Source: Flavobacterium sp. (GTDB lineage: Bacteria; Bacteroidota; Bacteroidia; Flavobacteriales; Flavobacteriaceae). From it: a stretch of DNA of 64,000 bases. Of the stretch, positions 8,492 through 17,887 are shown one piece after another. The position numbers and the translations under genes were made by a program. The DNA is taken from assembly GCF_017744675.1 (NCBI RefSeq), contig NZ_JAGIAV010000004.1, forward strand, positions 296,567 through 360,566. Reading direction: 5' to 3'. Under the pieces are notes generated by a model. That model was not told where the DNA came from. It searched no databases and was given only the letters and a program-made list of their open reading frames with translations. The stretch's first letter is position 1. Each line of letters begins with the position of its first letter.

Positions 8492-11400
8492 TTATAAAGT
8501 AAAATTAAGACCAGCAGTAAAAGTGGTTGGTTGCGGATATCCAAAACCAGCATTTTCTGGATCGACTCCTGTAAAGCCTTTCGAATCAATAATCAATAGA
8601 TTCTGACCGCTGATATACAATCTGAAACTTTCCATATTTAGCTTTTTAAGCAATTCTTTTGGAAAATTATATCCAAACTGTAAAACTCTTAGTTTAAGAT
8701 AACTGCCGTTTTCTACATAATAAGTCGAGAATCTTGATTCTGCATTTCTATCTACTGTTGTCAATGCAGGGATAGTTGAATTTGGATTATCCAAAGACCA
8801 AGCATTCAATAATCGCGTTCCTTTGTTTGATCCTACATCATCAACACTCCAGAAATCAGTTTGATATTTTGTGTTATTAATTACATCAACATCTGTCGCG
8901 CCTTCCCAAAAAGTGGTAAAATCAAAGTTTTTATAAGCTAAGTTCAAATTGATTCCGTACAGCAATCCTGGGTTTGGATTCCCAATCCATGTACGGTCTT
9001 TATCTGTAATTACTCCATCTCCGTTTAAATCTTTATAGCGAATTCTTCCAAGGCCTTTTCCTTCCTGAATTGCCGAGTTATCCACCTGATCCTGACTTGT
9101 AAACAATCCATCAGTAACGTAGCCATACATTGAATTAATCGGACGTCCCAAAATATTATCGTCTAGTCCGTTTCCGCCATAATTGTTTTTTACTTCATCT
9201 GGCAATTGTGTAATCTTATTTCTGTTTGCCGAAATATTTCCAGAAATATCATATTTCAGTCCAAATGAGGTTTCGTCATGATAGCCTAATGAAAACTCCC
9301 AACCTTTGTTTTCCATAGAAGCTCCGTTTACCCAACGATTTCCACCTTCTCCAATAACTCCCAAATACGGAGGCAAAACCAAAATATCATCTGTTTTTTT
9401 GATGTAATAATCTACAGATCCGCTTAGTTTTTGTTTGAATAAACCAAAGTCCAGACCAACGTTAGTTTGCGTTGTCGTTTCCCATTTTAAATCATCATTT
9501 CCAGATTGTGTTGCAATAAAACCTGACGGAAGCAATCCGTTTCCGTTTCCTGCAATATCATAAGCCGTTCCAAAAGAAGTAGCCCAAGTCGGACTTCCGC
9601 CTGCATAACTTGCCAAATAAAGCGAATAAACGGCTGTATTGCTGATTTCCTGATTACCGGTTTGCCCCCATCCTGCTCTTAATTTTAAATCAGAAAAAAC
9701 AGGAGCGTTATTTTTTATGAAATTCTCATTGCTGATTCTCCACCCCGCAGAAACTGCTGGAAATGTCCCGAACTGATTGTTTTTACCAAAACGAGAAGAA
9801 CCATCGCGACGAATTGTAGCCGAAAGCAGGTAACGATTGTCAAACTCATAATCTGCTTTTCCAAAATAAGAAAGCAAAGAATATACGGTTGAAGTTCCGC
9901 TTGTAAAAGATTCTCCTGTACCTGCATCAGGATACATATAATCTGGCGTTTCGATCAAAAAGTCGTTTTTACGCAGTGTATTGGTATCATACGTATCTTT
10001 ATACATCTCTGTTCCTGCCATCAGATTCAGATTGTTTTTTCCGAAATTCAAGCTATAGATTGCCGTATTCGTCCAAGTCCATTTGTCACTCACAGATTGA
10101 TCAATCGTAACAGAAGTCTGGTCGTTTTGCAAATACCCTGATTTGTAGCTTCTTTGTAAAGTGCGTTTTTTATAAAAACCGTAATCCATTCCGAAACTCG
10201 TTTTAATGTGCAGATTCTTAATAATTTCCAAATCGGCGTAAGCATTACCAAAAAGGCGTAAATAATCGTATTTATTGTCTTTGTTATATTCTAAAAGACG
10301 AACTGGATTTTGTCTGTCGTTCATTCCTCCAACAGGTCCTCCCCATCCTTTTCCGTCTACAGTATGTACCGGAATAATAGGTAAAGCTCGCAATGCAGGA
10401 TCTAAAACTCCAGGATCTGTCACTTCGTTGGTGCGGTTTAAGCTGAAATTTTCGCCAATCACTAATTTTCCGTCAAAGTATTTGTAAGAACTGTTCATTC
10501 TCGCAGAAATTCTTTCAAAATCGGTAGTTTTCACCACACCTTCATTATCATAATAGCCAAGAGAAAAAACATAATTTCCTTTATCTGATGCATTAGAAAC
10601 AGACAAATCATACGAATTGGCAACTCCTGTTTGAGAAATAGCATCGTACCAGTCTGTATTTGATGCTTTTAAAGTTTGTTCGTTATCTAAATATTCTGGA
10701 ACCAGAACTTTATTTAATTGCGGTTTATTATTGTTTACCGACCAATCAAACTGATAACGCAGATTATTATTATTCGGATTTAGACCATCATTAATATTGG
10801 CCTGCCAAAGCGCCTGCCCAAACTGATTGGCATTCAGCACATCTAATTTTCTCGAATAGTCAGAAAATGAAGAATATGTACTGAAATTGATTCTCATTTT
10901 GCCTTCTTTTCCTTTTTTGGTTGTAATGATAATTACACCGTTTGAAGCTCGCGAACCATAGATACTGGCAGACGAAGCATCTTTTAGAACCTGAATGCTT
11001 TCTATATCATTAGGATTCAATTCGTGCATTCCCGATTTTGTAGGCATTCCGTCGATTACGTAAAGCGGATCAGTGTTGTTTAAAGTTCCAACACCACGAA
11101 TTACTACTTTGGTATTTCCTCCGCTTGGCGAACCATCAGACGATACTTTTACACCCGCAACCCTTCCCTGCAAAGCTTTAATAGGGTTTGGTTCTGGCTG
11201 TTTCATAACGTCTTTCATGTTTACCACCGCAACAGCTCCGGTAATATCTGTTTTCTTTTGTTTAGAATATCCCGTTACGACTACTTCATTCAATTGATTG
11301 TTGTCGACTTTTAGCGTTATATTGATTGTTTTTTGTCCTTTAACTGGTACTGACTGCGGGCTAAATCCCACAAAAGAAACTACAAGCACAGCATCAGGAG

Positions 11401-11593
11401 CAATGTTTGGAAAGGAAAAATTCCCGTCAAAATCGGTAACCGAACTGGTATTGGTTCCCGAAATCATTACTGTTGCACCAGGAAGCGGCATTCCGTCATC
11501 AGAGGAAATTACCGTTCCTTTTATTCCGTTTTCCTGCGCCATCATGAGCATTGGAAAAAAGAAAAATAGAAAATAAAAAATCTTATTTCTCAT
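8492..11593 (-). CDS. SusC/RagA-family TonB-dependent outer-membrane transporter
   Basis: This 1033-aa protein has a signal peptide (about residues 1-19), a carboxypeptidase-regulatory-like domain (about 23-105) beginning GIKGTVISSDDGMPLPGA, a Ton-box region (EVVVTGYSKQKK), the TonB plug (about 115-230, with the GTLNNTDPLYVIDG hallmark) and a 22-strand barrel ending in aromatic-rich TFTAGLNFTL. With SusD it would import fructo-oligosaccharides into the periplasm using TonB energy. It lies 172 nt below the GH32 gene; that gap may hold an internal promoter, but I found no convincing one. Confidence 0.95.
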   Translation of the reverse strand: MRNKIFYFLFFFFPMLMMAQENGIKGTVISSDDGMPLPGATVMISGTNTSSVTDFDGNFSFPNIAPDAVLVVSFVGFSPQSVPVKGQKTINITLKVDNNQLNEVVVTGYSKQKKTDITGAVAVVNMKDVMKQPEPNPIKALQGRVAGVKVSSDGSPSGGNTKVVIRGVGTLNNTDPLYVIDGMPTKSGMHELNPNDIESIQVLKDASSASIYGSRASNGVIIITTKKGKEGKMRINFSTYSSFSDYSRKLDVLNANQFGQALWQANINDGLNPNNNNLRYQFDWSVNNNKPQLNKVLVPEYLDNEQTLKASNTDWYDAISQTGVANSYDLSVSNASDKGNYVFSLGYYDNEGVVKTTDFERISARMNSSYKYFDGKLVIGENFSLNRTNEVTDPGVLDPALRALPIIPVHTVDGKGWGGPVGGMNDRQNPVRLLEYNKDNKYDYLRLFGNAYADLEIIKNLHIKTSFGMDYGFYKKRTLQRSYKSGYLQNDQTSVTIDQSVSDKWTWTNTAIYSLNFGKNNLNLMAGTEMYKDTYDTNTLRKNDFLIETPDYMYPDAGTGESFTSGTSTVYSLLSYFGKADYEFDNRYLLSATIRRDGSSRFGKNNQFGTFPAVSAGWRISNENFIKNNAPVFSDLKLRAGWGQTGNQEISNTAVYSLYLASYAGGSPTWATSFGTAYDIAGNGNGLLPSGFIATQSGNDDLKWETTTQTNVGLDFGLFKQKLSGSVDYYIKKTDDILVLPPYLGVIGEGGNRWVNGASMENKGWEFSLGYHDETSFGLKYDISGNISANRNKITQLPDEVKNNYGGNGLDDNILGRPINSMYGYVTDGLFTSQDQVDNSAIQEGKGLGRIRYKDLNGDGVITDKDRTWIGNPNPGLLYGINLNLAYKNFDFTTFWEGATDVDVINNTKYQTDFWSVDDVGSNKGTRLLNAWSLDNPNSTIPALTTVDRNAESRFSTYYVENGSYLKLRVLQFGYNFPKELLKKLNMESFRLYISGQNLLIIDSKGFTGVDPENAGFGYPQPTTFTAGLNFTL

Positions 11594-11765
11594 AAATTCT
11601 TGGTTTGGTTAAGGTTATTTTTAATAGTTAGTTATTGTTTAACTGCCCACTCTTTAGCAGTTTTTTATTTTGAAAAATAGATGTAACGATCCTGAAAGAG
11701 ATTATCCTTCTTACGGCAATACGATCTTTTTTTGGATTGGATTAGAAAAATTTTATTCGATTGTG

Positions 11766-13382
11766 TTATTGCTTTTTATTAATGTCCAGTACTTGAACAA
11801 TTCCATTTTTTAATTCTATTTTCTCTTTTGAAGAAAGCGAAAGAGCTGAAAATGGTTTGTTTAAGAAAAAGATTTCTGTCATCACTTTTTCGCCGTTGTT
11901 ATAAAAGATCTCAATTGAAGTTTTATCCAAAATAATTTTAAAAACAGCACTTTTTTGGCTTCCCTCCAAAAACGCCTTGCTTACATTTGAAGCAAACTTA
12001 TCTGAAAAATCAATTCTTCCTGCTTTAGAACGATCAATGAACAAATAATTTTCTTTGTTGTTTAGACCAAAACTTAAAGATTCTCCATCTGAATTTGAAA
12101 GTGTAAAAGTATAATCGTCCTGCTTCAGGTTTTTTAAATCCAGACTAATAACGGCTTTCGTTAAATCTGCTTTTCCGCTTTCGATTACTTTTAAAGTTCC
12201 TTTTTCGTTTAAATTTTGCACTTTAATGGTTTCGGCAACATAATTATTTAATTCTCTTACTGGTTTACTCTCCAAGTTATAGAAGTTTCCTTTTTTTACC
12301 AATTGCAATTCACGCGGAATCGTGTTGCTGCTTCTCCATATTGTTGTCGGAACCTGCTGTGCATATTCCCAGTTTGACATCCATCCTATAAATAATCTTC
12401 TTCCGTCTGAAGCTGGCACATTATTCCAAGTTACTCCGGCATAATTATCTTTTCCATAATCTGCCCAAACGGCTTTTTCATTTTTTACTCTGTCAGCAAA
12501 ACTTTTATCCATCGTGAATGTTTTTCCATCAAAATCTCCAACAAAATACTGGACACCAGAACCTCCGTTTGGCCCACCTGGATTAAGATTTACAATTAAA
12601 ACCCATTTGGTTTCTGTTGTTCCTTCGACTTTTATTTCAAAGAAATCCGGACATTCCCAAACTCCTCCGTGAGCACCGATGTTTTTTCCGAAGTCAGAGA
12701 GCAACTCCCAATTCTTCAAATTAGAGGATTTGTAAAACTGTACTCTATCTTGCGCCGCCAGCACCATAATCCATTGTTTGTGTGTTTCATCCCAAGAAAC
12801 TTTCGGATCACGAAAATCTCGAATTCCAGGATTTTTCACGACAGGATTTCCTTCCTCAAATTTCTGCCATGTAACCCCATTATCATTCGAAAAAGCAATA
12901 TCTTGCTGTTCTACATCTATTTTGTTTTCTTTCTCCTTCGTCATATCGTGCAGCGTATACACTGCGATAATTGGAGCCGTTTTTCCTGTTCCTAAACCAG
13001 AGGTATTGTGCGTATCCACAACAGCACTTCCAGAAAAAATATATTTGTCTTTATCAGGATAAATCGCAATTGGCAATTCTTCCCATTTTATTAAATCTTT
13101 AGAAATGGCGTGTCCCCAGTGCATTGGTCCCCATGTATTTCCGTCTGGATAATGCTGATAAAACAAATGGTAATAGCCATTGGCGAAAAACATTCCGTTG
13201 GGATCATTCATCCAGCCTTTTTTTGGCGTAAAATGAAAGTTTGGGCGATACATTTGTTCTTCTGCTGTGTTCGATACGGTTACAGCAGCAGTTTGTGCAG
13301 TTGCAGAAGAAGGTTTAAATCCTGCTATCGATAGTAAAGCGGCACTATAAAGAGCTAACGGGAGATGTTTCTTTGATTTCAT
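11766..13382 (-). CDS. GH32 exo-fructanase (levanase/inulinase/sucrase type)
   Basis: This 538-aa protein has a signal peptide ending near 'SSATAQ' and no lipobox, so it is probably periplasmic. All three canonical GH32 motifs are present: WMNDPNG with nucleophile Asp60, FRDPK with Asp192, and WECPDFF with acid/base Glu243. A C-terminal beta-sandwich begins near residue 390. It would release fructose from imported fructo-oligosaccharides. Its start overlaps the end of the MFS gene by 38 nt, pointing to translational coupling. The exo mode is inferred from similarity to canonical levanases and from the periplasmic location. Confidence 0.9.
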   Translation of the reverse strand: MKSKKHLPLALYSAALLSIAGFKPSSATAQTAAVTVSNTAEEQMYRPNFHFTPKKGWMNDPNGMFFANGYYHLFYQHYPDGNTWGPMHWGHAISKDLIKWEELPIAIYPDKDKYIFSGSAVVDTHNTSGLGTGKTAPIIAVYTLHDMTKEKENKIDVEQQDIAFSNDNGVTWQKFEEGNPVVKNPGIRDFRDPKVSWDETHKQWIMVLAAQDRVQFYKSSNLKNWELLSDFGKNIGAHGGVWECPDFFEIKVEGTTETKWVLIVNLNPGGPNGGSGVQYFVGDFDGKTFTMDKSFADRVKNEKAVWADYGKDNYAGVTWNNVPASDGRRLFIGWMSNWEYAQQVPTTIWRSSNTIPRELQLVKKGNFYNLESKPVRELNNYVAETIKVQNLNEKGTLKVIESGKADLTKAVISLDLKNLKQDDYTFTLSNSDGESLSFGLNNKENYLFIDRSKAGRIDFSDKFASNVSKAFLEGSQKSAVFKIILDKTSIEIFYNNGEKVMTEIFFLNKPFSALSLSSKEKIELKNGIVQVLDINKKQ

Positions 13383-14703
13383 TTTTGTGGTTATTTTTTT
13401 TAGTTAGTGTTTCACTTAGCGCTTCTAAAGCAATTCCTTTGGTTTCAGGCATCAGAAAAATTACAAATAACAATTGCAATACCATCATTAGCGTAAAAAT
13501 AAGGAATACAACTTCTGGTCCGATTTCTGAAAATAACATTGGAATTAGAGACGGAATAATCGCAGCCAGAACCCAATGTACAGAACTTCCAAATGCTTGT
13601 CCCGACGCGCGAATGTGATTTGGAAAAATTTCTGAAATGAAAACCCAAATTACAGCGCCCTGACCAATGGCATGCGAAGCAATAAACAAGAAAAGGAAAA
13701 TAGGAACTGACAAACCGCCCCAATTGTAATAAAAAGAAGCCGATACTAAGCCAAGAGAAATAATATATCCAACAGAACCAATGTACATTAACAACTTTCT
13801 TCCTAATTTGTCGATTAATGCTACACCGATTAAGGTGAAAATAAGATTGGTAACTCCAATTCCGATACTGCTTAGCAATGCTGTATTTTGTCCTAAACCA
13901 GCTTCTTCAAAAATTCTTGGCGCATAATATAGAAAGGCATTAATTCCAGAAAATTGATTAAAAAAGGCAATTAAGAAAGCCAAAATTAAAGGGAAACGGT
14001 ATTTCTTCATGAAAATATTTTCGTGTTTGCCTGCACCGTTTTCACGGGTATCATCTATTAAATCGGAAATATTTGCCGTTGGATCTATTGCATACAAAAC
14101 TTTACGCGCTTCTTCATCACGGTTTTTAGATAAAAGCCATCTCGGACTTTCTGGAATCGTTACAATAAAAAGAATGTAAACCAAAGAAGGAATTGCCTGA
14201 ACGCCGATCATCCATCTCCATGCATTTTCGCCAATATCTTTCAAAAAATAATTGGAAATAAAAGCGATTAAAATACCCAATACAATATTAAACTGGTACA
14301 GAGCTACCAAACGTCCTCTCTTATCAGCAGGAGCAATTTCTGAAACATAAGCTGGAGCGGCAATAGTTGAAGCGCCCACTCCTAAACCTCCAATAAATCT
14401 GAAAGCGGCAAACACAAATGGATTATTGGCAAAAGCAGCTCCAATTGCCGAAGCAAAATATAAAATACCAATCCAGAATAACGTTTTTTTACGTCCTAAT
14501 TTATTAGTTGGAATTCCACCGAAGATTGCACCAACCACAGTTCCCCATAGTGCCATTGCCATAACAACTGAACCATGAAAGGCATCAGATGAATGCCAAA
14601 GAAGCTGTAACTGTTTATCAGCTCCAGAAATAACTACGGTATCAAAACCGAAAAGAAAACCTGCCAACGCAGCAGTAACAGACCAAATCAATATCTTATT
14701 CAT
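13345..14703 (-). CDS. Sugar-porter MFS transporter (probable fructose permease)
   Basis: This 452-aa, twelve-helix protein has sugar-porter signatures: FLFGFDTVVISG in TM1, the LGRKK loop after TM2, PESPRW before the central loop and PETKG after TM12. It should move a monosaccharide across the inner membrane, by context fructose freed in the periplasm. It is first in the fructan operon; 230 nt of noncoding sequence separates it from the sensor gene upstream, and a TATCTTAG octamer about 40 nt before the start could be part of its promoter. Substrate assignment rests on neighbours. Confidence 0.88.
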   Translation of the reverse strand: MNKILIWSVTAALAGFLFGFDTVVISGADKQLQLLWHSSDAFHGSVVMAMALWGTVVGAIFGGIPTNKLGRKKTLFWIGILYFASAIGAAFANNPFVFAAFRFIGGLGVGASTIAAPAYVSEIAPADKRGRLVALYQFNIVLGILIAFISNYFLKDIGENAWRWMIGVQAIPSLVYILFIVTIPESPRWLLSKNRDEEARKVLYAIDPTANISDLIDDTRENGAGKHENIFMKKYRFPLILAFLIAFFNQFSGINAFLYYAPRIFEEAGLGQNTALLSSIGIGVTNLIFTLIGVALIDKLGRKLLMYIGSVGYIISLGLVSASFYYNWGGLSVPIFLFLFIASHAIGQGAVIWVFISEIFPNHIRASGQAFGSSVHWVLAAIIPSLIPMLFSEIGPEVVFLIFTLMMVLQLLFVIFLMPETKGIALEALSETLTKKNNHKNEIKETSPVSSL

Positions 14704-14933
14704 TGTACATGTATTAAAAACTTGTTGCTAAGATATCTGCAAAAAAAACAACTTATTTTTAATGATGTTACAATTTATTTCTTTAAATATTGATAGATTG
14801 ACATTTTAAACACAAATACTTTATTTTCAGTATTTTACAAAAATCAAAATCATTTTACGAAAACCTTGTAGTTTCGATTTTGTTACATAAGCTTCGAAAT
14901 TGATACTTAAAAGGAAACAATTTCAAAGAGAAA

Positions 14934-17672
14934 TTAATTAGACATTTTATATTCTTTAGGAGAAATTCCAAATTTATTCTTAAAAGCTGTAGAAAAATAG
15001 TTCGGAGAAGAGAATCCAAGCGAGTACGCAATCTCCGAAATATTCATTTCATTTGACTTTAAAAGCTCTGCTGCTTTCTCTAATTTGACATTATTAATAT
15101 GATCGCTGATATTAATTCCGATAATGGCTTTTACTTTTCTGTACAATTGAACTCTAGAAACTCCCAATTTATCGGCTAAATCTTCAACAGAAAACTTCGG
15201 ATTCTCAACATTCTTCGTAATAATTTCATTCATTTTGGTAATAAAAGCCTGTTCCTGATTCCCGAATTTAGATTCGGGTTCAACTCGGTAAATATTATTC
15301 GTATAATAGTAACGTAGTTTTTCTCTGTTGAAAAGCAGACTTGAAATAGATTGTTTCAGAATCGAAAGACTAAACGGTTTTGTCAAATATTGGTCTACTC
15401 CACTCTGAAGTCCTTTTAAAACCGATTCTTTATTGCTTTGTGCTGTCAAAATTATTATCGGAATATGAGAGGAACGCAAGTCTTTCTTCAATTCCCTGCT
15501 GATTTCGTAACCGTCTTTTTCTACTAAATTAATGTCGCAAATGATAATATCGGGAATAATTTCCAAGGCTTTTTCTATGGCATCGCTTCCATCAGAAGTA
15601 TACACTATATATTCATTTGAAAGTTTAGCCTTTAAAAAATGAACCAGATCGATATTGTCTTCAATGATTAAAAGCGAATGTTTTTCGGCATCAGAAATAG
15701 TGTTTATTTCTTTTAAATCAGGTTCAATATTCAAATTATCTGTAATTAAACTCGGAATACTGGTTAGGTTTTCTACTTTCTGAATAATTTCTCCAGGCTG
15801 TAAATGGCTGCTTCCTTTTAATAAGGTGATAATAAACTCGCTTCCCTGTTTTGATTTTAATTCGATTTTTCCTTGATGCAGAAGCACAAATTCTTTAGAC
15901 AAATGCAAACCAATTCCTGAACTGTTTTTATTATTATTTGAAGCTCTGAAAAAAGGATCAAAAACATTTGAAAGCTCATCATCAGGAATTCCGATTCCAG
16001 AATCTTTGAAATGAATTTTTACCGTATTGTCCTGATTTTCGACTATTGAAATAGTAATTCTACCATTATCAGGCGTGAACTTAAAAGCATTTGACAGTAA
16101 ATTAAAATAGACTTTATCCATTAAACCTCGGTCAATGAACAATTCTAAACTTTTGTTTTTGCAGATTAACTGAAAATCAATGTTTCTGCGGGCTGCCTCT
16201 CCTTTAAAATTAGCCATAACCTCACTGGTGAAATCATAAATTTTAGTATTGGAGGCTCTTAGCGTAAATTTCTGTTCTTCAATTTTTCTAAAATCCAATA
16301 ACTGATTAATCAATCGCAATAATCTGTTTGAATTTTTGTAGATTAGTTTCACTTCATCGATTAAAGCTGTTCCTTTAATTTTCTCATTCTCAATTAAAGA
16401 TTCCACATAACTCATTATTAAAGTAATCGGTGTTTTAAATTCGTGCGATAGTCCTGTAAAGAAATTCAGTTTTGTTTCATTACTTTTTGCGGCAATTTGA
16501 GCCATTTCCTGAATTTCTTTGTTCTGATCGATTACAGTCTGATTGATTTTCTCCAATTGCTTTTTCTTTTTTGAAATCGAAATCGTCGAGTAAATGCTAT
16601 AAATCGTTAAGCTCAGAATAATGACCAGAAAAAAACTAAGCAATCGAACCAGATTATTCTGCGAAGCATATTCTTTTTCCTGCACTTTGATAGCGCTTTG
16701 CTGCGACTCTATGACCAGCTGCTGCTGATCGACTTTGTCCATTTGGTTTTCGATAATTTCAGCATTGTTTTTATCAATTACAATGGTATTCAGAATGTTA
16801 TTTTTTGCTACTGATTCTTTGTTAAACATTTTAAGGGCCAATTTCAAAGCCTCATTTCCGCCAGTTGGATACAAAATTGTGCCGTCAAGAACGCCGCTTT
16901 TTACTAATTCAATTCCACCATTTACGGTATTTAAAGCATCAACGCCAATAAACTTAATTTTCTTTTCTAAACCCAAAGTTTTTGCTGTTTCCCAAGCGCT
17001 TAGAGCCATTCTGTCGTTTTGAGCAAATATATATTCTACATTAGGATTTTGTTGGAGAATTGCTTTTAGAGGCGCTTTAACCGATTCTTTTTCCCAATCG
17101 CCTTGAATGGTATTTACAATTGTGAAACGCTTGTTTTCATTGATGATCTGGCTAAAACCAAGCGTTCTTTCATAAGCCGGAGACGATCCGCTGGCGCCTG
17201 TGATTTCTATAATCCTACCAGAACCCTTACTGTGCGAGACTATATATCGCGCTGCGATTCGGCCAATTTCTATATTATCTGCTCCAAGATAAGCCGTATA
17301 GTTTTCTCCTTCTATTTTTCGATCTACAACAAGAACAGGAATTCCTGCCTTAATTGATTTTTCTACCACTGCCGTTAAAGGTTTGGACTGAATTGGCGAA
17401 ACAATAATAACATCGACTTTGTTAGAAATAAAACGTTCAATATCTTCTATTTGTTTTTCTACATTATTATTGGCATCCTTAATTGTTAAATCGACTTCTG
17501 GCCGCAACGAAGCTTCAATTTTTATAGAACTGTTCATTTGTTTGCGCCAATCGTCTGTAGACATTGCCTGCGAAAAACCAACTTTAATTTTGTCTCCTTG
17601 CTTTTGTTTGCAAGAAACCAGACTTAATGATGCTGTCAATAGCAACAAAATATATTTTACAAATTGATACAT
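14934..17672 (-). CDS. Hybrid two-component system with periplasmic sugar-binding sensor domain
   Basis: One 912-aa chain holds a whole signalling pathway. A lipoprotein-like signal (Cys21) comes first, then a type-I periplasmic-binding domain related to ribose/fructose binders (about 28-310), a coiled segment, a membrane helix (about 343-366), HisKA with His410 in LSHEFKTP, HATPase with GIGIPDDE and SSGIGLHLS (about 510-620), a receiver with Asp713 (about 666-782) and an AraC HTH (about 810-912). This is the architecture of the Bacteroides fructose sensor BT1754, which binds monomeric fructose. It probably activates the fructan operon just downstream. A 13-bp palindrome lies in its promoter region. 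Confidence 0.92.
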   Translation of the reverse strand: MYQFVKYILLLLTASLSLVSCKQKQGDKIKVGFSQAMSTDDWRKQMNSSIKIEASLRPEVDLTIKDANNNVEKQIEDIERFISNKVDVIIVSPIQSKPLTAVVEKSIKAGIPVLVVDRKIEGENYTAYLGADNIEIGRIAARYIVSHSKGSGRIIEITGASGSSPAYERTLGFSQIINENKRFTIVNTIQGDWEKESVKAPLKAILQQNPNVEYIFAQNDRMALSAWETAKTLGLEKKIKFIGVDALNTVNGGIELVKSGVLDGTILYPTGGNEALKLALKMFNKESVAKNNILNTIVIDKNNAEIIENQMDKVDQQQLVIESQQSAIKVQEKEYASQNNLVRLLSFFLVIILSLTIYSIYSTISISKKKKQLEKINQTVIDQNKEIQEMAQIAAKSNETKLNFFTGLSHEFKTPITLIMSYVESLIENEKIKGTALIDEVKLIYKNSNRLLRLINQLLDFRKIEEQKFTLRASNTKIYDFTSEVMANFKGEAARRNIDFQLICKNKSLELFIDRGLMDKVYFNLLSNAFKFTPDNGRITISIVENQDNTVKIHFKDSGIGIPDDELSNVFDPFFRASNNNKNSSGIGLHLSKEFVLLHQGKIELKSKQGSEFIITLLKGSSHLQPGEIIQKVENLTSIPSLITDNLNIEPDLKEINTISDAEKHSLLIIEDNIDLVHFLKAKLSNEYIVYTSDGSDAIEKALEIIPDIIICDINLVEKDGYEISRELKKDLRSSHIPIIILTAQSNKESVLKGLQSGVDQYLTKPFSLSILKQSISSLLFNREKLRYYYTNNIYRVEPESKFGNQEQAFITKMNEIITKNVENPKFSVEDLADKLGVSRVQLYRKVKAIIGINISDHINNVKLEKAAELLKSNEMNISEIAYSLGFSSPNYFSTAFKNKFGISPKEYKMSN

Positions 17673-17732
17673 GAAATTATGAGTTATGTAAATGAAAATG
17701 AGTGTCAGTAAATAGTATTCTGAACCTGTACC

Positions 17733-17766
17733 CTATCAAAATAATTAGGAAGGATTATTTTGATAG
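17733..17766. promoter_or_regulatory. 13-bp perfect inverted repeat between sensor gene and fdhD
   Basis: CTATCAAAATAAT and ATTATTTTGATAG are exact inverted copies separated by 8 nt. The site lies 60 nt upstream of the sensor gene start and about 120 nt upstream of fdhD, in a divergent region. It could be an operator for either gene, or a hairpin. It lacks a terminal T-run and no gene ends here, so a terminator is unlikely. Confidence 0.55.
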
Positions 17767-17775
17767 TGCAACTGG

Positions 17776-17868
17776 GAAGTAAATTTAAAAAGTAAAATTA
17801 AACTTTTATTTTATGTTCGCAACTCGACTAAGATTAAATCGAATCTTTTATTTTAGTAAATTTACTTC
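17776..17868 (+). promoter_or_regulatory. Structured leader upstream of fdhD
   Basis: A 12-bp perfect inverted repeat (GAAGTAAATTTA at 17776-17787, TAAATTTACTTC at 17857-17868) encloses a smaller 6-bp hairpin (AAGATT/AATCTT at 17830-17847). A TATGTTCG box at 17812-17819, resembling a -7 element, lies inside, so part of the repeat may be upstream of the transcript. Function is unknown. Confidence 0.35.
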
Positions 17869-17887
17869 TCTTTTTATATCAGCTTAC

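Noticed and set aside
11594-11765. Promoter or terminator between GH32 and susC
   Set aside because: A weak 6-bp hairpin (AACTGC/GCAGTT) lacks a T-run on the transcribed strand, and no promoter box pair with correct spacing was found.
17813-17887. Extended start of FdhD
   Set aside because: The 25 extra residues do not resemble the family, and they lie within the promoter/leader repeat; the ATG at 17888 is preferred.
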